A DNA stretch of 64,000 bases from Paenibacillus assamensis DSM 18201 (GCF_000422445.1 NZ_KE383837.1:558001-622000), one strand, 5' to 3'. Numbered from the stretch's first letter, positions 27,165 through 37,717 are shown. The notes: generated by a model not told the origin, from the sequence alone. Made by a program: numbers and translations.

Positions 27165-27577
27165 GATGGAAAGCTTGCCATAAGCCGGGTTCTGTACTGA
27201 TCGTGGTATTACGGGAACAACCCTCCCACTACGAAGTGACAATCATCTATCTAGGCTGCCTATTACTAAGCAGCTCCAGCGACCAACCCAGACGCACCTC
27301 AGGCTAAGGTTAGCCCTTTGCAGGGCTTGCGTCCCATTAGGTCTTGCTCCAGATGGGGTTTACCAGGAACGAAGTCACCAGCGTTCCTCGTGGTCTCTTA
27401 CACCACGGTTCCACCCTTACCTGTGCCGCATAAGCGGCCATCGGCGGTCCATTTCTGTGGCACTATCCTTCAACTCGCGCTGACTGGACGTTATCCAGCA
27501 TCCTGCCTTGTGGAGCCCGGACTTTCCTCTCGTGGTTGAACACCACCAGCGATTGTCTGTCAAACTTTCCGACAACA
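27165..27577 (-). ncRNA. rnpB: RNase P RNA, type A architecture
   Basis: Catalytic RNA that removes tRNA 5' leaders together with RnpA. The conserved P4 strands are present (GAGGAAAGUCCGGGCUCC near the 5' part and ACAGAACCCGGCUUAU near the 3' end). P1 is GGAAAGUUUG with CAAGCUUUCC, P2 pairs GACAAUC with GAUUGUC, and P18 and P19 hairpins are clear. The middle reads CCGCCGAUGGCC, hairpin, CAGGUAAGGGUGGAA, then P13/P14-type hairpins, the layout of type A RNAs such as that of E. coli rather than the type B of B. subtilis. 5' end placed from the promoter; ends are approximate. Confidence 0.95.
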
Positions 27578-27583
27578 TTCGTA

Positions 27584-27612
27584 AGTATACTAGCTTCTCG
27601 CAAGAAACTCAA
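27584..27612 (-). promoter_or_regulatory. Sigma-A-type promoter of rnpB
   Basis: TTGAGT (27612-27607) and TATACT (27589-27584) separated by exactly 17 bases. Predicted start about 7 bases downstream, at the base of the P1 helix of RNase P RNA. It overlaps the end of the preceding nif3 region. Confidence 0.75.
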
Positions 27613-27622
27613 CACTCAACTT

Positions 27623-28738
27623 TTACATAAAATGAAAAGGTTCGGTATGAACGCCTGAAGCATGGAAAATCGTCTTCGAGCTATTCTGCTCTGCAAGCTG
27701 CTGTAAACGAGCTGTTACATCTGGAATAAACATCTTCTCCGCATGATGACCAGGGTCGATTATACATAGACCAGCAGCTAGCGCATCCTGTGCCGTATGG
27801 AAATCTACATCCCCCGTAATGAGCACATCTGCACCATGGAAAAGGGCATGCTTCACATATCTAGACCCTGAGCCGCCAAGTACAGCTACTTTTCGAATTT
27901 CACGCTCCATCGATCCTACGACACGTACAAATGGAACCTTAAAGCGCGATTTAACCTGCTCTGCCAAATCAGATAGGCTCATCGCCTCTTTCAATTTGCC
28001 TACTCGTCCAAGACCATGTGGCTTTCCCTCTAATTGTAGTGGGTAAATATCGTATGCTACCTCTTCATACGGATGAGCCTTAAGCATCGTACGAAGAACA
28101 CGGCTCTTTATAGAGCGGGGTACTATGGTTTCCAAACGTACTTCATCTACCTCTTCCATTTTGCCTGTAGACCCGATATAAGGATTCGTTCCTTCCAAAG
28201 GCTTAAAGGAGCCTGTGCCTTCGCTGTAGAAGCTGCAATGGCTGTATTCGCCTATCCAACCTGCACCAACGTCCAGAATGGCTTGTCTAACCGATTCCAG
28301 ATGCGTTTTGGGAACAAATACGACGAGCTTTTCCAAACGATCCTCGTGCACCTTTTCAAGCACTTTAAGCTGTTCTAAATCAAGTGCTTGTGCCATCAGA
28401 TCGTTCATGCCGCCATCGACAATATCATAGTTCGTATGGCTAATATACACGGCGATGTCATGCTTGATTAGCTTTTCATACAAGCGACCAGCAGGTGTGT
28501 CCGTTTGCAAATCTTTAAGAGGTCGGAAAATAATCGCATGATGCGCAATAATAAGCCCCGCATTCAAACGTATCGCTTCATCGACGACCGCTTCCGTCAC
28601 ATCAAGCGAGATAAGCACATGTTCTACTTCCTTACGCAGCGTTCCTAATTGCAAACCAATGCGATCATCAGGTACAGCAAAAGATTTGGGAGCAAGCTGC
28701 TCGATCCACTGTGCTATTGTCTGCCCTTTTGCCAACAT
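27623..28738 (-). CDS. Nif3-like dinuclear metal-center protein (YqfO)
   Basis: A 371-residue Nif3 family protein with two Nif3 halves around an inserted CutA/PII-like domain (about 125-235), the three-part layout of YqfO in bacilli. Metal-binding residues are visible as IIAHHAII (His 66 and 67), HTNYDIVDGG and the C-terminal DPGHHAEKMF. The biochemical role is not settled; annotation as GTP cyclohydrolase I type 2 comes from homologues. The start overlaps the end of trmK by 25 bases, so the two are translated from one transcript. Confidence 0.93.
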   Translation of the reverse strand: MLAKGQTIAQWIEQLAPKSFAVPDDRIGLQLGTLRKEVEHVLISLDVTEAVVDEAIRLNAGLIIAHHAIIFRPLKDLQTDTPAGRLYEKLIKHDIAVYISHTNYDIVDGGMNDLMAQALDLEQLKVLEKVHEDRLEKLVVFVPKTHLESVRQAILDVGAGWIGEYSHCSFYSEGTGSFKPLEGTNPYIGSTGKMEEVDEVRLETIVPRSIKSRVLRTMLKAHPYEEVAYDIYPLQLEGKPHGLGRVGKLKEAMSLSDLAEQVKSRFKVPFVRVVGSMEREIRKVAVLGGSGSRYVKHALFHGADVLITGDVDFHTAQDALAAGLCIIDPGHHAEKMFIPDVTARLQQLAEQNSSKTIFHASGVHTEPFHFM

Positions 28739-29496
28739 GCGATCAACTCCTCCAATTCTGATTTGTAGGCAACAAACTGTTCTCTACGTTCAGCTGTCTC
28801 TTCGGCATCAGATTTCGCCATCGTATTCAGAATTCGCTCTTGCTTGTTCACTTCATGCTGCCATTTTTCAATAAATACACCGCTAACCTCTTGTGACAAA
28901 TAAGGCCCTAGCTTAAGCAGCCATTTCTCATCAAGAACGAAGCCACAAGCCAATTGCCTGGATGCATACATCGCCTTATCTGCTTGTACGAATTCATCCG
29001 CTTCCCAACCTTCAATCGGTCTTTCAGCCAACAGCACTTCGTAAATCTTGCCATCTTCCTCAAGTATGTGTTCTGCCTTTAGCAGCCACTTCTCTTCACG
29101 AAGCCATTGTCTAACTAGGTCTTCACCAACATTCGGCTGTAGCACGAGACGCTGAACACCTGATAGCTTATCAACACCTGTTTGCAAAATGGAGACGATC
29201 AATCCGCCACCCATTCCTGCTATCGTAATACAATCCACTTCGTCTGCCTGAACAACGGCCAATCCGTCACCTCGACGCACTTCAATAATAGACTCTAAAC
29301 GCGCGCCTTTCACTTGCCGTACTGCCGCATCAAAAGGACCTGGATTCACTTCACCAGCAATGGCTTTAACAATGTGCTTTTCTTTAGCCAAATAAGTTGG
29401 CAGCAAGGCATGATCAGAGCCTATATCAGCAAGTCGACTGTTTTTTGGAACCCAGTCTGCAATTTGCTGGAGTCTTTTCGATAACTTGATGATCAC
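28714..29496 (-). CDS. trmK: tRNA (adenine22-N1)-methyltransferase TrmK
   Basis: Methylates N1 of A22 in tRNA using SAM. The 260-residue protein has an N-terminal Rossmann methyltransferase with ADIGSDHALLP (23-33), the acidic IAGEVNPGPF near 47 and the catalytic-type loop ITIAGMGGG near 95-103, plus a helical C-terminal coiled coil. A GTG start is used. Order sigA-trmK-nif3 is as in B. subtilis, where the next gene is yqfO. Confidence 0.93.
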   Translation of the reverse strand: MIIKLSKRLQQIADWVPKNSRLADIGSDHALLPTYLAKEKHIVKAIAGEVNPGPFDAAVRQVKGARLESIIEVRRGDGLAVVQADEVDCITIAGMGGGLIVSILQTGVDKLSGVQRLVLQPNVGEDLVRQWLREEKWLLKAEHILEEDGKIYEVLLAERPIEGWEADEFVQADKAMYASRQLACGFVLDEKWLLKLGPYLSQEVSGVFIEKWQHEVNKQERILNTMAKSDAEETAERREQFVAYKSELEELIACWQKGRQ

Positions 29497-29791
29497 GTGT
29501 TTATTTCACCCACTGTACTTTTATTAATGTTGAAATCATCTAACCGCACATTTGCATTTGAGAATTAAAAAAGGTAAAATAATCCCCATCAGCATAAATG
29601 AAGGAAGATTTGAAAAATAAAGTTAGTTTCTATGTTAATGTAAGTATTGCGAAGCACTAGCCATATGATATCTAATCGCGATGCTTCCTAGATGCAATCC
29701 TTCCATGTTCTGCGCTTTAACATAGCCAATATGGAAGAAAAGACCTTACTGCGCGCTGCAGAGCGCAACAGAAGGTCTATACATCCTGTGT
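29497..29791. other. Intergenic stretch between sigA and trmK
   Basis: AT-rich, no gene. It contains the sigA terminator at its right-to-left end and should hold the trmK promoter; no clear consensus pair identified. B. subtilis has cccA near here; it is absent in this window. Confidence 0.4.
29737..29778 (-). terminator. Terminator of the dnaG-sigA operon
   Basis: Stem AGACCTT (29741-29747) with AAGGTCT (29772-29778), inner GCGC/GCGC pairing, then TTTTC on the minus strand, 14 bases past the sigA stop. Confidence 0.8.
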
Positions 29792-30916
29792 CTATTCTAA
29801 GAAATCTTTCAAGCGTTTGCTGCGGCTTGGATGACGAAGCTTGCGCAATGCTTTAGCTTCGATCTGACGAATACGTTCACGAGTAACGCCGAATACTTTG
29901 CCGACTTCCTCAAGTGTACGTGTACGTCCATCATCGAGTCCGAAACGTAAACGAAGTACATTCTCTTCACGTTCTGTTAACGTATCGAGAACATCTTCTA
30001 ACTGTTCCTTCAACAATTCATATGCTGCTGCATCTGCTGGTGCCAACGCTTCTTGATCTTCAATGAAGTCGCCCAAGTGCGAATCGTCTTCTTCCCCGAT
30101 TGGAGTCTCCAACGATACAGGTTCCTGTGCAATCTTCATGATCTCGCGTACTTTTTCCACACTAAGTTCCATCTCAGCTGCAATTTCTTCTGGTGTCGGT
30201 TCACGACCTAGCTCTTGCAAGAGCTGTCTGGAGACACGGATCAGCTTATTGATCGTCTCTACCATGTGAACCGGAATTCGGATTGTACGTGCTTGGTCTG
30301 CGATCGCCCGCGTTATCGCTTGACGGATCCACCATGTCGCATACGTACTGAATTTGAAGCCTTTATCGTGATCGAATTTCTCAACCGCTTTGATAAGACC
30401 CATGTTGCCTTCTTGAATAAGATCCAAGAATAGCATACCACGGCCGACATAGCGTTTCGCAATGCTGACAACGAGACGCAAATTCGCCTCTGCAAGGCGC
30501 TTCTTAGCTTCCTCGTCACCTAGATCAATGCGTTTCGCCAAATCAATCTCATCCTCAGCAGAGAGAAGAGGAACACGGCCTATTTCTTTGAGATACATAC
30601 GAACAGGGTCGTTAATCTTTATCCCTGGAGGAAGAGACAAATCATCTTCATAATGGAAGTCGTCTTGCTCCTCATCGCGCTCTCCTCTTGGTCGACCGCC
30701 CATTTCATCGTCGTTCTCATTAATTTCAATTCCAAGGTCACTCAACTGCTCATAGAACTCGTCCATTTGATCAGAATCTTGATCAAAATTAGCCAACTTC
30801 TCGGTAATTTCTTTGTATGTGAGCGCCCCCCGCTTTTTGCCGAGTTCAATCAACTGATCCTTCACTTGGTCCAAAGCAGCTTCGGCTTCAAGTCCAGTAT
30901 GTTGATCTTTCGCCAT
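29792..30916 (-). CDS. sigA: Primary sigma factor RpoD/SigA
   Basis: Main vegetative sigma factor of RNA polymerase. The 374-residue protein has region 1.1/1.2 at about 20-120 with the acidic linker, the region 2 core ([20 protein letters not shown] then [17 protein letters not shown]) near 150-190, region 3 with [13 protein letters not shown], and a region 4 helix-turn-helix ending [11 protein letters not shown]. Length equals B. subtilis SigA. Follows dnaG by 39 bases in the same operon; AGGAGG precedes the start. Confidence 0.97.
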   Translation of the reverse strand: MAKDQHTGLEAEAALDQVKDQLIELGKKRGALTYKEITEKLANFDQDSDQMDEFYEQLSDLGIEINENDDEMGGRPRGERDEEQDDFHYEDDLSLPPGIKINDPVRMYLKEIGRVPLLSAEDEIDLAKRIDLGDEEAKKRLAEANLRLVVSIAKRYVGRGMLFLDLIQEGNMGLIKAVEKFDHDKGFKFSTYATWWIRQAITRAIADQARTIRIPVHMVETINKLIRVSRQLLQELGREPTPEEIAAEMELSVEKVREIMKIAQEPVSLETPIGEEDDSHLGDFIEDQEALAPADAAAYELLKEQLEDVLDTLTEREENVLRLRFGLDDGRTRTLEEVGKVFGVTRERIRQIEAKALRKLRHPSRSKRLKDFLE

Positions 30917-30955
30917 GTTCCGACTCCCTCCTCCCTAGATATCGCTCTCCTGTTG

Positions 30956-32785
30956 CTATCGCTTCAGTTGTTGCTCTAGGGTCACTTTTTCTTTACCAAT
31001 CTGTGCAGCACGCATCCAATCGCCCGCACGCTCGGCTTGGATCATTTCCTCATGTAAACGTTCAATCTCGCGTTGGAGAGGAACCTTTTGTATAATGGAA
31101 ATATAATCATCCAACACACTATGATCATAACGCAGTGGCACTTCCGACAAGGATATCGAAGCCGCAACCTGCTCTAACCGATCGTCATGCAGCGATGCGA
31201 GAAAGCGGCTAAAATCCGGTTCTTTCCCTTGCGCATAGTAAGCATATAGATAAGCGGCTAAAGCCGCATGATCATCCGTATTAAATCCTTCACCAAGATG
31301 TCGTTCAACATAATCAGCCACTTCTACATCTTGAAACATAAGTCCGAGCAAGGTACGCTCGGCATAAACATAGGCTGGCAATAATGCTGGAGGAGCCATA
31401 CTTCTCGTATCATTCCTAACATTATTCCACCAATCGTCCGAATTATCCCTTCGGCCTCCTGACAACAGCTTCTGTCTTAGTTCGAAGCACTCTTGCTTAA
31501 GACTCTCAATGGTTACTCCAATCTGCTTGGACAGTTCCGCTAGATGCATCTCGCGCTCAGTCGGTGATTCGATTGGCGCAATCAGCTTCAATGCCTCTTT
31601 TAAGTATCTACGTTTACCATCATCTTCTAGCAGTATATGATCACCGCGTAAAGATAGTAGCTGAAACTTAACAGGTGACACTGCTGCAGATAGAATGGCG
31701 TGTCTGAATCGTTCTGCTCCGTTGGCTCGAATGTAATCATCCGGGTCCATATTGTTAGGAAGCATGGCAACCGATACGTCCAATCCCTCTTGCTTGAGCA
31801 ATGGAATGGCTTTGCTTGCAGCTGCTTGTCCCGCATTATCTCCGTCATAGCAGATAATAACGCGTTCCACCAGCCGCTTCATAAGTTTCACATGCTCGGA
31901 AGTAAGAGCGGTACCCATCGTAGCTATACCATTGAATACTTCGGCACCCCATGCCTGAATGACATCCGCATAGCCTTCAAACAGCACAAGCTGTCCTGTA
32001 CGCTTCATATGCGGTCGTGCCAAATGCTGATTGTATATGAGCTTAGACTTATTGAAAAGCAACGTTTCAGGTGAATTTAAATATTTGGGCTGTCCCTCCC
32101 CCAATATTCGACCTCCGAAGCCAATTACCTTCCCATTTCGATCCCATATTGGAAACATAATTCGATCCCGGAAGCGATCGACATAACCTGGTTGTTGATG
32201 CTTTGCAGATAATAGTCCTGCTTGCTCCATCGCTTCTAGCGAGAAACCGCGCTTCTCCAGCAATTGTACGAGCGTATCCCATTGTGTCGGTGCATAGCCA
32301 ATCTGAAACTGCTCAATCAGCTTATCATTAAAACCCCGATCTCGCAGATAGCTTAGGGCTTCTTGACCATGAGCCGTATTCATTAAAATATAATGATACA
32401 GCTTAGCCGCAAGCTCGTGAGCCTCGATCATCTTGTCCTTTAGTTCGCTTTGCGGACTGCGTTCAAAGGAAATATCCCCCCATTGAAAGTCCAAGTTGGC
32501 TTGCTCAGCTAACTGTTTGACCGCTTCTGGAAAGGTAAACCCTTCGACTCCCATAAGGAACTTAATAACGGTGCCACCAGCATTACAACCGTAACAATGG
32601 TATATCTGTCTGTCAGGCGTAACGGTGAAGGACGGGGTCTTCTCCGAGTGAAAAGGACAAAGTCCTTTTAAATATTTACCATGTTTCGAAAGATGAACGT
32701 ACTTGGAGACAACGTCCACAATATCATTACGGGCGAGCACTTCCTCAATAAAGTGCTCAGGGATTGGTCCATTTCCATTCACCAT
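30956..32785 (-). CDS. dnaG: DNA primase DnaG
   Basis: Makes RNA primers at the replication fork. The N-terminal CHC2-type zinc site uses Cys43, His46, Cys64 and Cys67. It continues into the RNA-polymerase/TOPRIM domain with LFEGYADVI around residue 265, then a helicase-binding C-terminal domain, for a normal 609 residues. Start preceded by GAAGGTGA. The first gene of the dnaG-sigA pair; the macromolecular-synthesis operon form (with rpsU) is split in this genome, rpsU being 18 kb away beside yqeY. Confidence 0.97.
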   Translation of the reverse strand: MVNGNGPIPEHFIEEVLARNDIVDVVSKYVHLSKHGKYLKGLCPFHSEKTPSFTVTPDRQIYHCYGCNAGGTVIKFLMGVEGFTFPEAVKQLAEQANLDFQWGDISFERSPQSELKDKMIEAHELAAKLYHYILMNTAHGQEALSYLRDRGFNDKLIEQFQIGYAPTQWDTLVQLLEKRGFSLEAMEQAGLLSAKHQQPGYVDRFRDRIMFPIWDRNGKVIGFGGRILGEGQPKYLNSPETLLFNKSKLIYNQHLARPHMKRTGQLVLFEGYADVIQAWGAEVFNGIATMGTALTSEHVKLMKRLVERVIICYDGDNAGQAAASKAIPLLKQEGLDVSVAMLPNNMDPDDYIRANGAERFRHAILSAAVSPVKFQLLSLRGDHILLEDDGKRRYLKEALKLIAPIESPTEREMHLAELSKQIGVTIESLKQECFELRQKLLSGGRRDNSDDWWNNVRNDTRSMAPPALLPAYVYAERTLLGLMFQDVEVADYVERHLGEGFNTDDHAALAAYLYAYYAQGKEPDFSRFLASLHDDRLEQVAASISLSEVPLRYDHSVLDDYISIIQKVPLQREIERLHEEMIQAERAGDWMRAAQIGKEKVTLEQQLKR

Positions 32786-32821
32786 ATTATCACCTTCATA
32801 GAAACACGTAATACTAATTCG

Positions 32822-33295
32822 CTAAAGGGAGTGTTTCTCCTGCTGACTGAGCAAAACTTTTGTCAGTTCATGTTGGAATTTCTCTCGATCCTCAAGCGTC
32901 ATTGCTTTTGGTCCCTTCGTACGCTGGCCAGCCCGCCTTGCCTTTGCAGACAAATGACGTTGTTCAAGCAGCTCATCCACATTGCCGATATGCAGCTCTT
33001 TGCCACGAGGTGTCAATACAACACACCCTCGGGGCAAACATAGCGCGGCCAATCCATAGTCATTCGTCACGACTATGTCACCTGACCGCGCTTCGTTTGC
33101 AATATACATATCTGCTGCTTGAAAGCCTTGATCCACATAAATGCTGCGAATATAGCTGGATGATAATGAGTGGCTCTGATATGCGGCGTAAGAAGCTATA
33201 AATAAAGCCTGAACGCGATGCTGCTCAGCAATCGTCATAATTTCGACTTTTACTGGACAAGCATCCGCATCGACAATAATTCGATGTAAGGACAT
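32822..33295 (-). CDS. yqxD: DUF188 family protein (YqxD/YaiI)
   Basis: A 157-residue NYN/PIN-like protein of unknown role, a DUF188 member with IIVDADACPVK at the N-terminus and the GDIVVTNDYGLA and RGKELHIGNVDELL blocks. ATG at 33295 follows GGAG; an ATG four codons before is less supported. It lies between glyS and dnaG as in B. subtilis, but yqfL and yqzB, which lie there in that species, are missing. Confidence 0.92.
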   Translation of the reverse strand: MSLHRIIVDADACPVKVEIMTIAEQHRVQALFIASYAAYQSHSLSSSYIRSIYVDQGFQAADMYIANEARSGDIVVTNDYGLAALCLPRGCVVLTPRGKELHIGNVDELLEQRHLSAKARRAGQRTKGPKAMTLEDREKFQHELTKVLLSQQEKHSL

Positions 33296-33483
33296 CCTGT
33301 TCTCCATGCTTAATCCGCCCGCTAGTCATGATTAAGATACAAATAATTGCAAGTCGTATTCGCAACAGATTTACAACTATTCAGCATCGTCTATATTATA
33401 TACGCTGCCAACATGAAAAATCCTGCTTGTCAGAAGCCAACTCTATAAATTATTGTAGAATTTTGTCGAACCGGCAACAAAAA

Positions 33484-33527
33484 GTACGGAATGGGCTGAA
33501 CATTATGCCTGTTCTGCTCATTCCGTA
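33484..33527 (-). terminator. Terminator of glyQS
   Basis: Fourteen-base stem with two mismatches (33488-33501 with 33511-33524), extended by TAC/GTA, then TTTTTG on the minus strand. It lies just past glyS. Confidence 0.8.
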
Positions 33528-33546
33528 TTCCGTACTCAGGTCTACT

Positions 33547-35622
33547 TTAGACAGACGCCCATACTAACTTAGAGAAATCAGCATAACGATGTAGATCGTT
33601 AGCAATTCGTTTCAATAGAGCTAATCGGTTATTTTTCACTGCCTCATCCTTGGCCATAACCATAACATCATCAAAGAATGCAGTAATCGGCTTCTCCAAC
33701 TTGCCAAGTTCGACTAGAACTTGTTCAGGCTGTTGAATGGAACGCTCGATCTGCTCATGTGCCAGTTTCCAACTTGCATACAGCTCACGTTCTTGATCTT
33801 GCTCAAATAGCTCTTCTTTCACATCTTCATGTTCAGCCTTGGCTGCTAAGTTAGCAACACGATTGAAGGATTCGACAGTTGTCTTAAATGTCTCTTGCTG
33901 AACCGCATTCATCAAGGACTTACCGCGTGCAATCGTAAGCTTCACATCATCATAGCCAGCTGCCAGCACAGCGTCTACTACGTCATAGCGAACTTCCTCA
34001 GACAATACATTTTTAACACGTAGGCCGAAGAACTCATACAAATCATTACGTACGTCAACACGATTACGTTTCAATAATTGTGCTTGTTCCTGCACATCCA
34101 GTGCAACGTCGAACAATTGTGACAAAGTAAGCGGTACATTTTGTTCCACAATCATTTGTACGATACCTGTTGCTTGACGGCGCAATGCATATGGGTCTTG
34201 GGAACCAGTGGGAATAATGCCAATTGCAAAGCAGCCCACCAACGTATCCATTTTATCTGCCAAGCTTACAAGCTGACCGACAAGTGAAGCCGGTGCTGTA
34301 TCACCAGCGAACCGAGGCTTATAATGCTCGTTAATCGCACGTGCCACTTCAGCATCTTCATTTAATTTCAAGGCATAGTCCTCACCCATTTGACCTTGCA
34401 GCTCAGGGAATTCGTATACCATTTGCGTAACCAAATCGAATTTACAAATATCAGCTGCACGGCTTACTTGCACAGCTACCTGATCATCAGCCTTAACGAC
34501 TGCTGCCAATTTATCTGCAATCGCACGAATACGACGTACTTTGTCTCCAAGCGTACCCAACTCTTCGTGGAACACGATAGAATCGAGTTTCTTCACGCAA
34601 TCTTCAATGCGAAGCTTTTGATCTTCCTGATAGAAAAATTTCGCATCGGACAGACGAGCACGAAGAACTTTTTCATTACCTTTTGCAACAATATCAAGAC
34701 CTTTGTCATCACCGTTGCGTACAGTGACGAAGTAAGGCAGCAATTGATTCTGTGCATCAAGTACAGGGAAGTAGCGCTGATGCTCACGCATCGAAGTAAT
34801 GAGCACGTCTTGCGGAATACGAAGGAACGACTCATCAAATGTACCGAACAATGCGGTCGGATATTCAACAAGGAACAATACCTCTTCCAACAAGTCTTCT
34901 TTGATCGAAATATGCCATTGCTTCTCAGCAGCCAGCTGTTCCAATTGACTGACGATAAGCGCTTTACGCTCTTCTATATCAACGATAACGTGCTGCTCAC
35001 GAAGACGCTCTACGTATTGTTCTGCACTTGTAATGACAGTCTCTTGACCCAAGAAACGATGTCCGCGTGATACATTACCTGCTTGAACGCCTGTAAATTC
35101 AATAGGAATGATATCACTACCAAATAATGCGACAACCCAACGAATTGGGCGAACGAAGCGCATTTCATAGCCGCCCCATCTCATGTTTTTAGGGAACGTC
35201 ATTGCGTGAACAATGCTGCTCAAGCCTTCAGCCAATACATCAGCCGTATCCGTACCAATGCTGCTTTTGTTTGCGTAAATGTACTCAACGCCGTTCAACT
35301 CTTTGAAGAAAAGCTGTTCAGGATCTACGCCTTGAGAGCGAGCAAAACCAAGTGTAGCCTTTGACCATTGTCCTCGATCATCTACTGCAATCTTACGAGC
35401 AGGACCTTTTACTTCCTCGTGCACATCTGTCTGCTTGTCAGCTGCATGATGTACAACGATAGCAAGACGACGTGGAGTTGCATAAGCTTTGACACCTTCA
35501 TGGGCGATACGGGATTGCTCCAACCAACGCTCCACACGCTCTTGCAGCTGCTCAATAGCACCACGTACGAAACGTGCTGGCACTTCTTCAAGTCCTAGTT
35601 CTAGGAGCAAATGTTTAGGCAT
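33547..35622 (-). CDS. glyS: Glycyl-tRNA synthetase beta subunit
   Basis: The 691-residue beta chain of the alpha2beta2 glycyl-tRNA synthetase; it contacts tRNA and stabilises the catalytic alpha chain. The start [19 protein letters not shown] is typical, and blocks such as [10 protein letters not shown] and the C-terminal anticodon-binding helices are present. Its start codon overlaps the 3' end of glyQ by 8 bases, tying production of the two chains together. Its expression is under the T-box leader before glyQ. Confidence 0.97.
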   Translation of the reverse strand: MPKHLLLELGLEEVPARFVRGAIEQLQERVERWLEQSRIAHEGVKAYATPRRLAIVVHHAADKQTDVHEEVKGPARKIAVDDRGQWSKATLGFARSQGVDPEQLFFKELNGVEYIYANKSSIGTDTADVLAEGLSSIVHAMTFPKNMRWGGYEMRFVRPIRWVVALFGSDIIPIEFTGVQAGNVSRGHRFLGQETVITSAEQYVERLREQHVIVDIEERKALIVSQLEQLAAEKQWHISIKEDLLEEVLFLVEYPTALFGTFDESFLRIPQDVLITSMREHQRYFPVLDAQNQLLPYFVTVRNGDDKGLDIVAKGNEKVLRARLSDAKFFYQEDQKLRIEDCVKKLDSIVFHEELGTLGDKVRRIRAIADKLAAVVKADDQVAVQVSRAADICKFDLVTQMVYEFPELQGQMGEDYALKLNEDAEVARAINEHYKPRFAGDTAPASLVGQLVSLADKMDTLVGCFAIGIIPTGSQDPYALRRQATGIVQMIVEQNVPLTLSQLFDVALDVQEQAQLLKRNRVDVRNDLYEFFGLRVKNVLSEEVRYDVVDAVLAAGYDDVKLTIARGKSLMNAVQQETFKTTVESFNRVANLAAKAEHEDVKEELFEQDQERELYASWKLAHEQIERSIQQPEQVLVELGKLEKPITAFFDDVMVMAKDEAVKNNRLALLKRIANDLHRYADFSKLVWASV

Positions 35623-36502
35623 CTTGGTTCTCTCCCTTCTTCAACAACGGGAAGCCAAGCTTCTCGCGCTCTTCATAGTAAGTAGCTGCTACTTGGCGAG
35701 CCAAGTTGCGTACACGTGTAATAAATCCTGTACGCTCTGTTACACTGATTGCACCACGTGCGTCCAACAAGTTGAACGTATGCGAGCATTTCAGCACATA
35801 ATCATACGCCGGGAATACCAAATGCTCATCCATCGCACGCTTCGCTTCTTGCTCATACGTATTGAACAAATTGAACAACATCGCTGTGTCACTAACTTCA
35901 AATGTATATTTAGAGTGTTCGAATTCAGGCTGTAGGAAAACATCACCGTAAGTGATCCCCTCTACCCATTCCAGATCGAATACATTTTCTTTTTCTTGTA
36001 TATATGATGCTAGACGCTCTAGTCCGTATGTGATCTCTACTGCTACTGGATTCGCGTCGATTCCACCTACTTGTTGGAAGTAAGTAAACTGCGTGATCTC
36101 CATGCCGTCAAGCCACACTTCCCAGCCTAGCCCCCATGCACCTAGTGTCGGTGATTCCCAGTTATCCTCGACAAAGCGGATATCATGCGCCAAAGGATCA
36201 ATGCCAAGCTGCTTCAAACTTTCCAAGTACAATTCTTGAATGTTGTCTGGTGAAGGCTTCATAATAACTTGGAATTGATGATGCTGATACAGACGGTTCG
36301 GGTTCTCCCCATAACGACCGTCTCCTGGTCGACGAGAAGGCTCTACATAAGCAACATTCCAAGGCTCAGGCCCAATAGAACGAAGGAATGTCATTGGATT
36401 CATCGTACCGGCACCCTTTTCGACATCATACGGCTGCACGATGATACAGTTTTGCTTTGCCCAGAAATTTTGCAAAGTCAAAATGATTTGTTGAAAATTC
36501 AT
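35615..36502 (-). CDS. glyQ: Glycyl-tRNA synthetase alpha subunit
   Basis: Catalytic alpha chain of class II glycyl-tRNA synthetase. The 295-residue protein from ATG 36502 starts [14 protein letters not shown] and has class II blocks such as [20 protein letters not shown] and [27 protein letters not shown] lies eight bases upstream; the longer frame has a poorer N-terminus. Expression is controlled by a glycine T-box 65 bases upstream. Confidence 0.97.
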   Translation of the reverse strand: MNFQQIILTLQNFWAKQNCIIVQPYDVEKGAGTMNPMTFLRSIGPEPWNVAYVEPSRRPGDGRYGENPNRLYQHHQFQVIMKPSPDNIQELYLESLKQLGIDPLAHDIRFVEDNWESPTLGAWGLGWEVWLDGMEITQFTYFQQVGGIDANPVAVEITYGLERLASYIQEKENVFDLEWVEGITYGDVFLQPEFEHSKYTFEVSDTAMLFNLFNTYEQEAKRAMDEHLVFPAYDYVLKCSHTFNLLDARGAISVTERTGFITRVRNLARQVAATYYEEREKLGFPLLKKGENQDA

Positions 36503-36566
36503 GCGACTGTTCACTCCTAACACGAATAGGTTCAGCTCTGACGTGATGAGCACGAGTGTGGTTATA

Positions 36567-36805
36567 CAAAAAAACTCCCGCCCCTACGTCTGCTGCCAGA
36601 CATAGGGACGAGAGTTGTATCCCGCGGTTCCACCCTACTTGATAATCGCGATTCCAACGTGATTCCATGAATTCGCAATTATCCACTTTGAGTTATCCAT
36701 GCTCCGAAGTGCCGTTTCATTCGTCCATTCGCTCAGGCTCCCACCATCCCTGAATCGCTATTCTCGAATTGAGGATCGAACTACTTACTTCATCACTGCA
36801 TGTTA
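36567..36805 (-). promoter_or_regulatory. Glycine T-box leader of glyQS
   Basis: Binds uncharged tRNA-Gly to choose antitermination. The 14-base T-box AGGGTGGAACCGCG lies at 36636-36623, followed by a terminator with a long stem (CTCTCGTCCCTA with TAGGGGCGGGAG) and seven T (to 36567). Upstream is Stem I with the distal loop GATGGTGGGAGCC and a specifier loop reading AACGGCAC, placing the specifier codon GGC (Gly) at 36713-36711. All elements are seen directly in the sequence. Confidence 0.93.
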
Positions 36806-36826
36806 TTAAATTGATTAATAAATTAT

Positions 36827-36855
36827 ATCATATCGAATGACTCAACTTTAGTCAA
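36827..36855 (-). promoter_or_regulatory. Promoter of the glyQS T-box transcript
   Basis: TTGACT (36855-36850) and TATGAT (36832-36827) with 17-base spacing, a close match to the sigma-A consensus, directly upstream of the T-box leader. Confidence 0.8.
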
Positions 36856-36884
36856 GCAATGCAGTCGCAGGACAATTTAGATTA

Positions 36885-37688
36885 TCATTCGCTGTTTTCC
36901 CCTTGATCCTCCACCGCTTTATCAACAGATGGAAGCGGAGCAAGATCATACTTCTCCATCTGTTCTAGGAATTGCAGCGATTTACAGCGAACCCCTATAT
37001 GAGTATCCATATAACCCCGCATGCAGTCTCGAAGTTGAAGTTTCGTTTCTTGTTTGAGTGTTATATCACCCAGTCTTCGTAAATCCGTCTTGATAAAGAC
37101 TTGCATGAGCTTTAGTATGTTACCTGAACAAATGTAACGGCTATGTTCACGAGGTCGACATCGCGAGCAAATCGCTCCTCCAAGCCTCCATCCAAACCCC
37201 GATAATTCATCCGTTCGACCACACACCACACAACTGTCTACAGACGGGGCAACCCCTACAGCTTGGCACAGCTTCATTTCAAATATGTGAGTCGTTACCT
37301 GCGCATCTTTGCCTGCTCGAATTGCTCGCATATAGGCAAGCAGTTGGTCAAACATCGCGCCCCCGGCTTCTTCATCTTGCAATCCACGATCAACAAGCTC
37401 CACCACGTACGACGCGTACGCCGCCAGATGGAGCTGTTCTCGTAGCATATGATTCGGTTCCGTAATTTCGCATGCGTTCAAAGTGCCAATCGAGCCCATA
37501 CCACGAAAAAATACGTACTCACCAAACGTAAACAATTGTGTGGCTGCACCATGGCGGCTGCGTACTTTTTTGGCTCCGCGAACGAGCACTCCTACTTTGC
37601 CGTGAGACTTCGTACACAGCGTTATAATCTTGTTGCCTTCCCCATAATCCATACTGCGGATGACAATACCTTCTATGCGATATAACAC
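36885..37688 (-). CDS. recO: DNA repair protein RecO
   Basis: Mediates RecA loading and strand annealing in the RecFOR pathway. The protein has an OB-fold N-terminus (VLYRIEGIVIRSMDYGEGNKI), a helical middle and a zinc site with two CxxC motifs (CVVCGR and CSRC). GTG at 37688 follows GGGAGGG at five bases; an ATG 21 bases upstream overlaps that site, so the shorter start is preferred but not certain. 267 residues, slightly longer than B. subtilis RecO, with a polar C-terminal tail. Next to yqzL and era as usual. Confidence 0.93.
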   Translation of the reverse strand: MLYRIEGIVIRSMDYGEGNKIITLCTKSHGKVGVLVRGAKKVRSRHGAATQLFTFGEYVFFRGMGSIGTLNACEITEPNHMLREQLHLAAYASYVVELVDRGLQDEEAGGAMFDQLLAYMRAIRAGKDAQVTTHIFEMKLCQAVGVAPSVDSCVVCGRTDELSGFGWRLGGAICSRCRPREHSRYICSGNILKLMQVFIKTDLRRLGDITLKQETKLQLRDCMRGYMDTHIGVRCKSLQFLEQMEKYDLAPLPSVDKAVEDQGENSE

Positions 37689-37717
37689 CTTGTCCCTCCC
37701 ATGTGACAAGCGATCAC

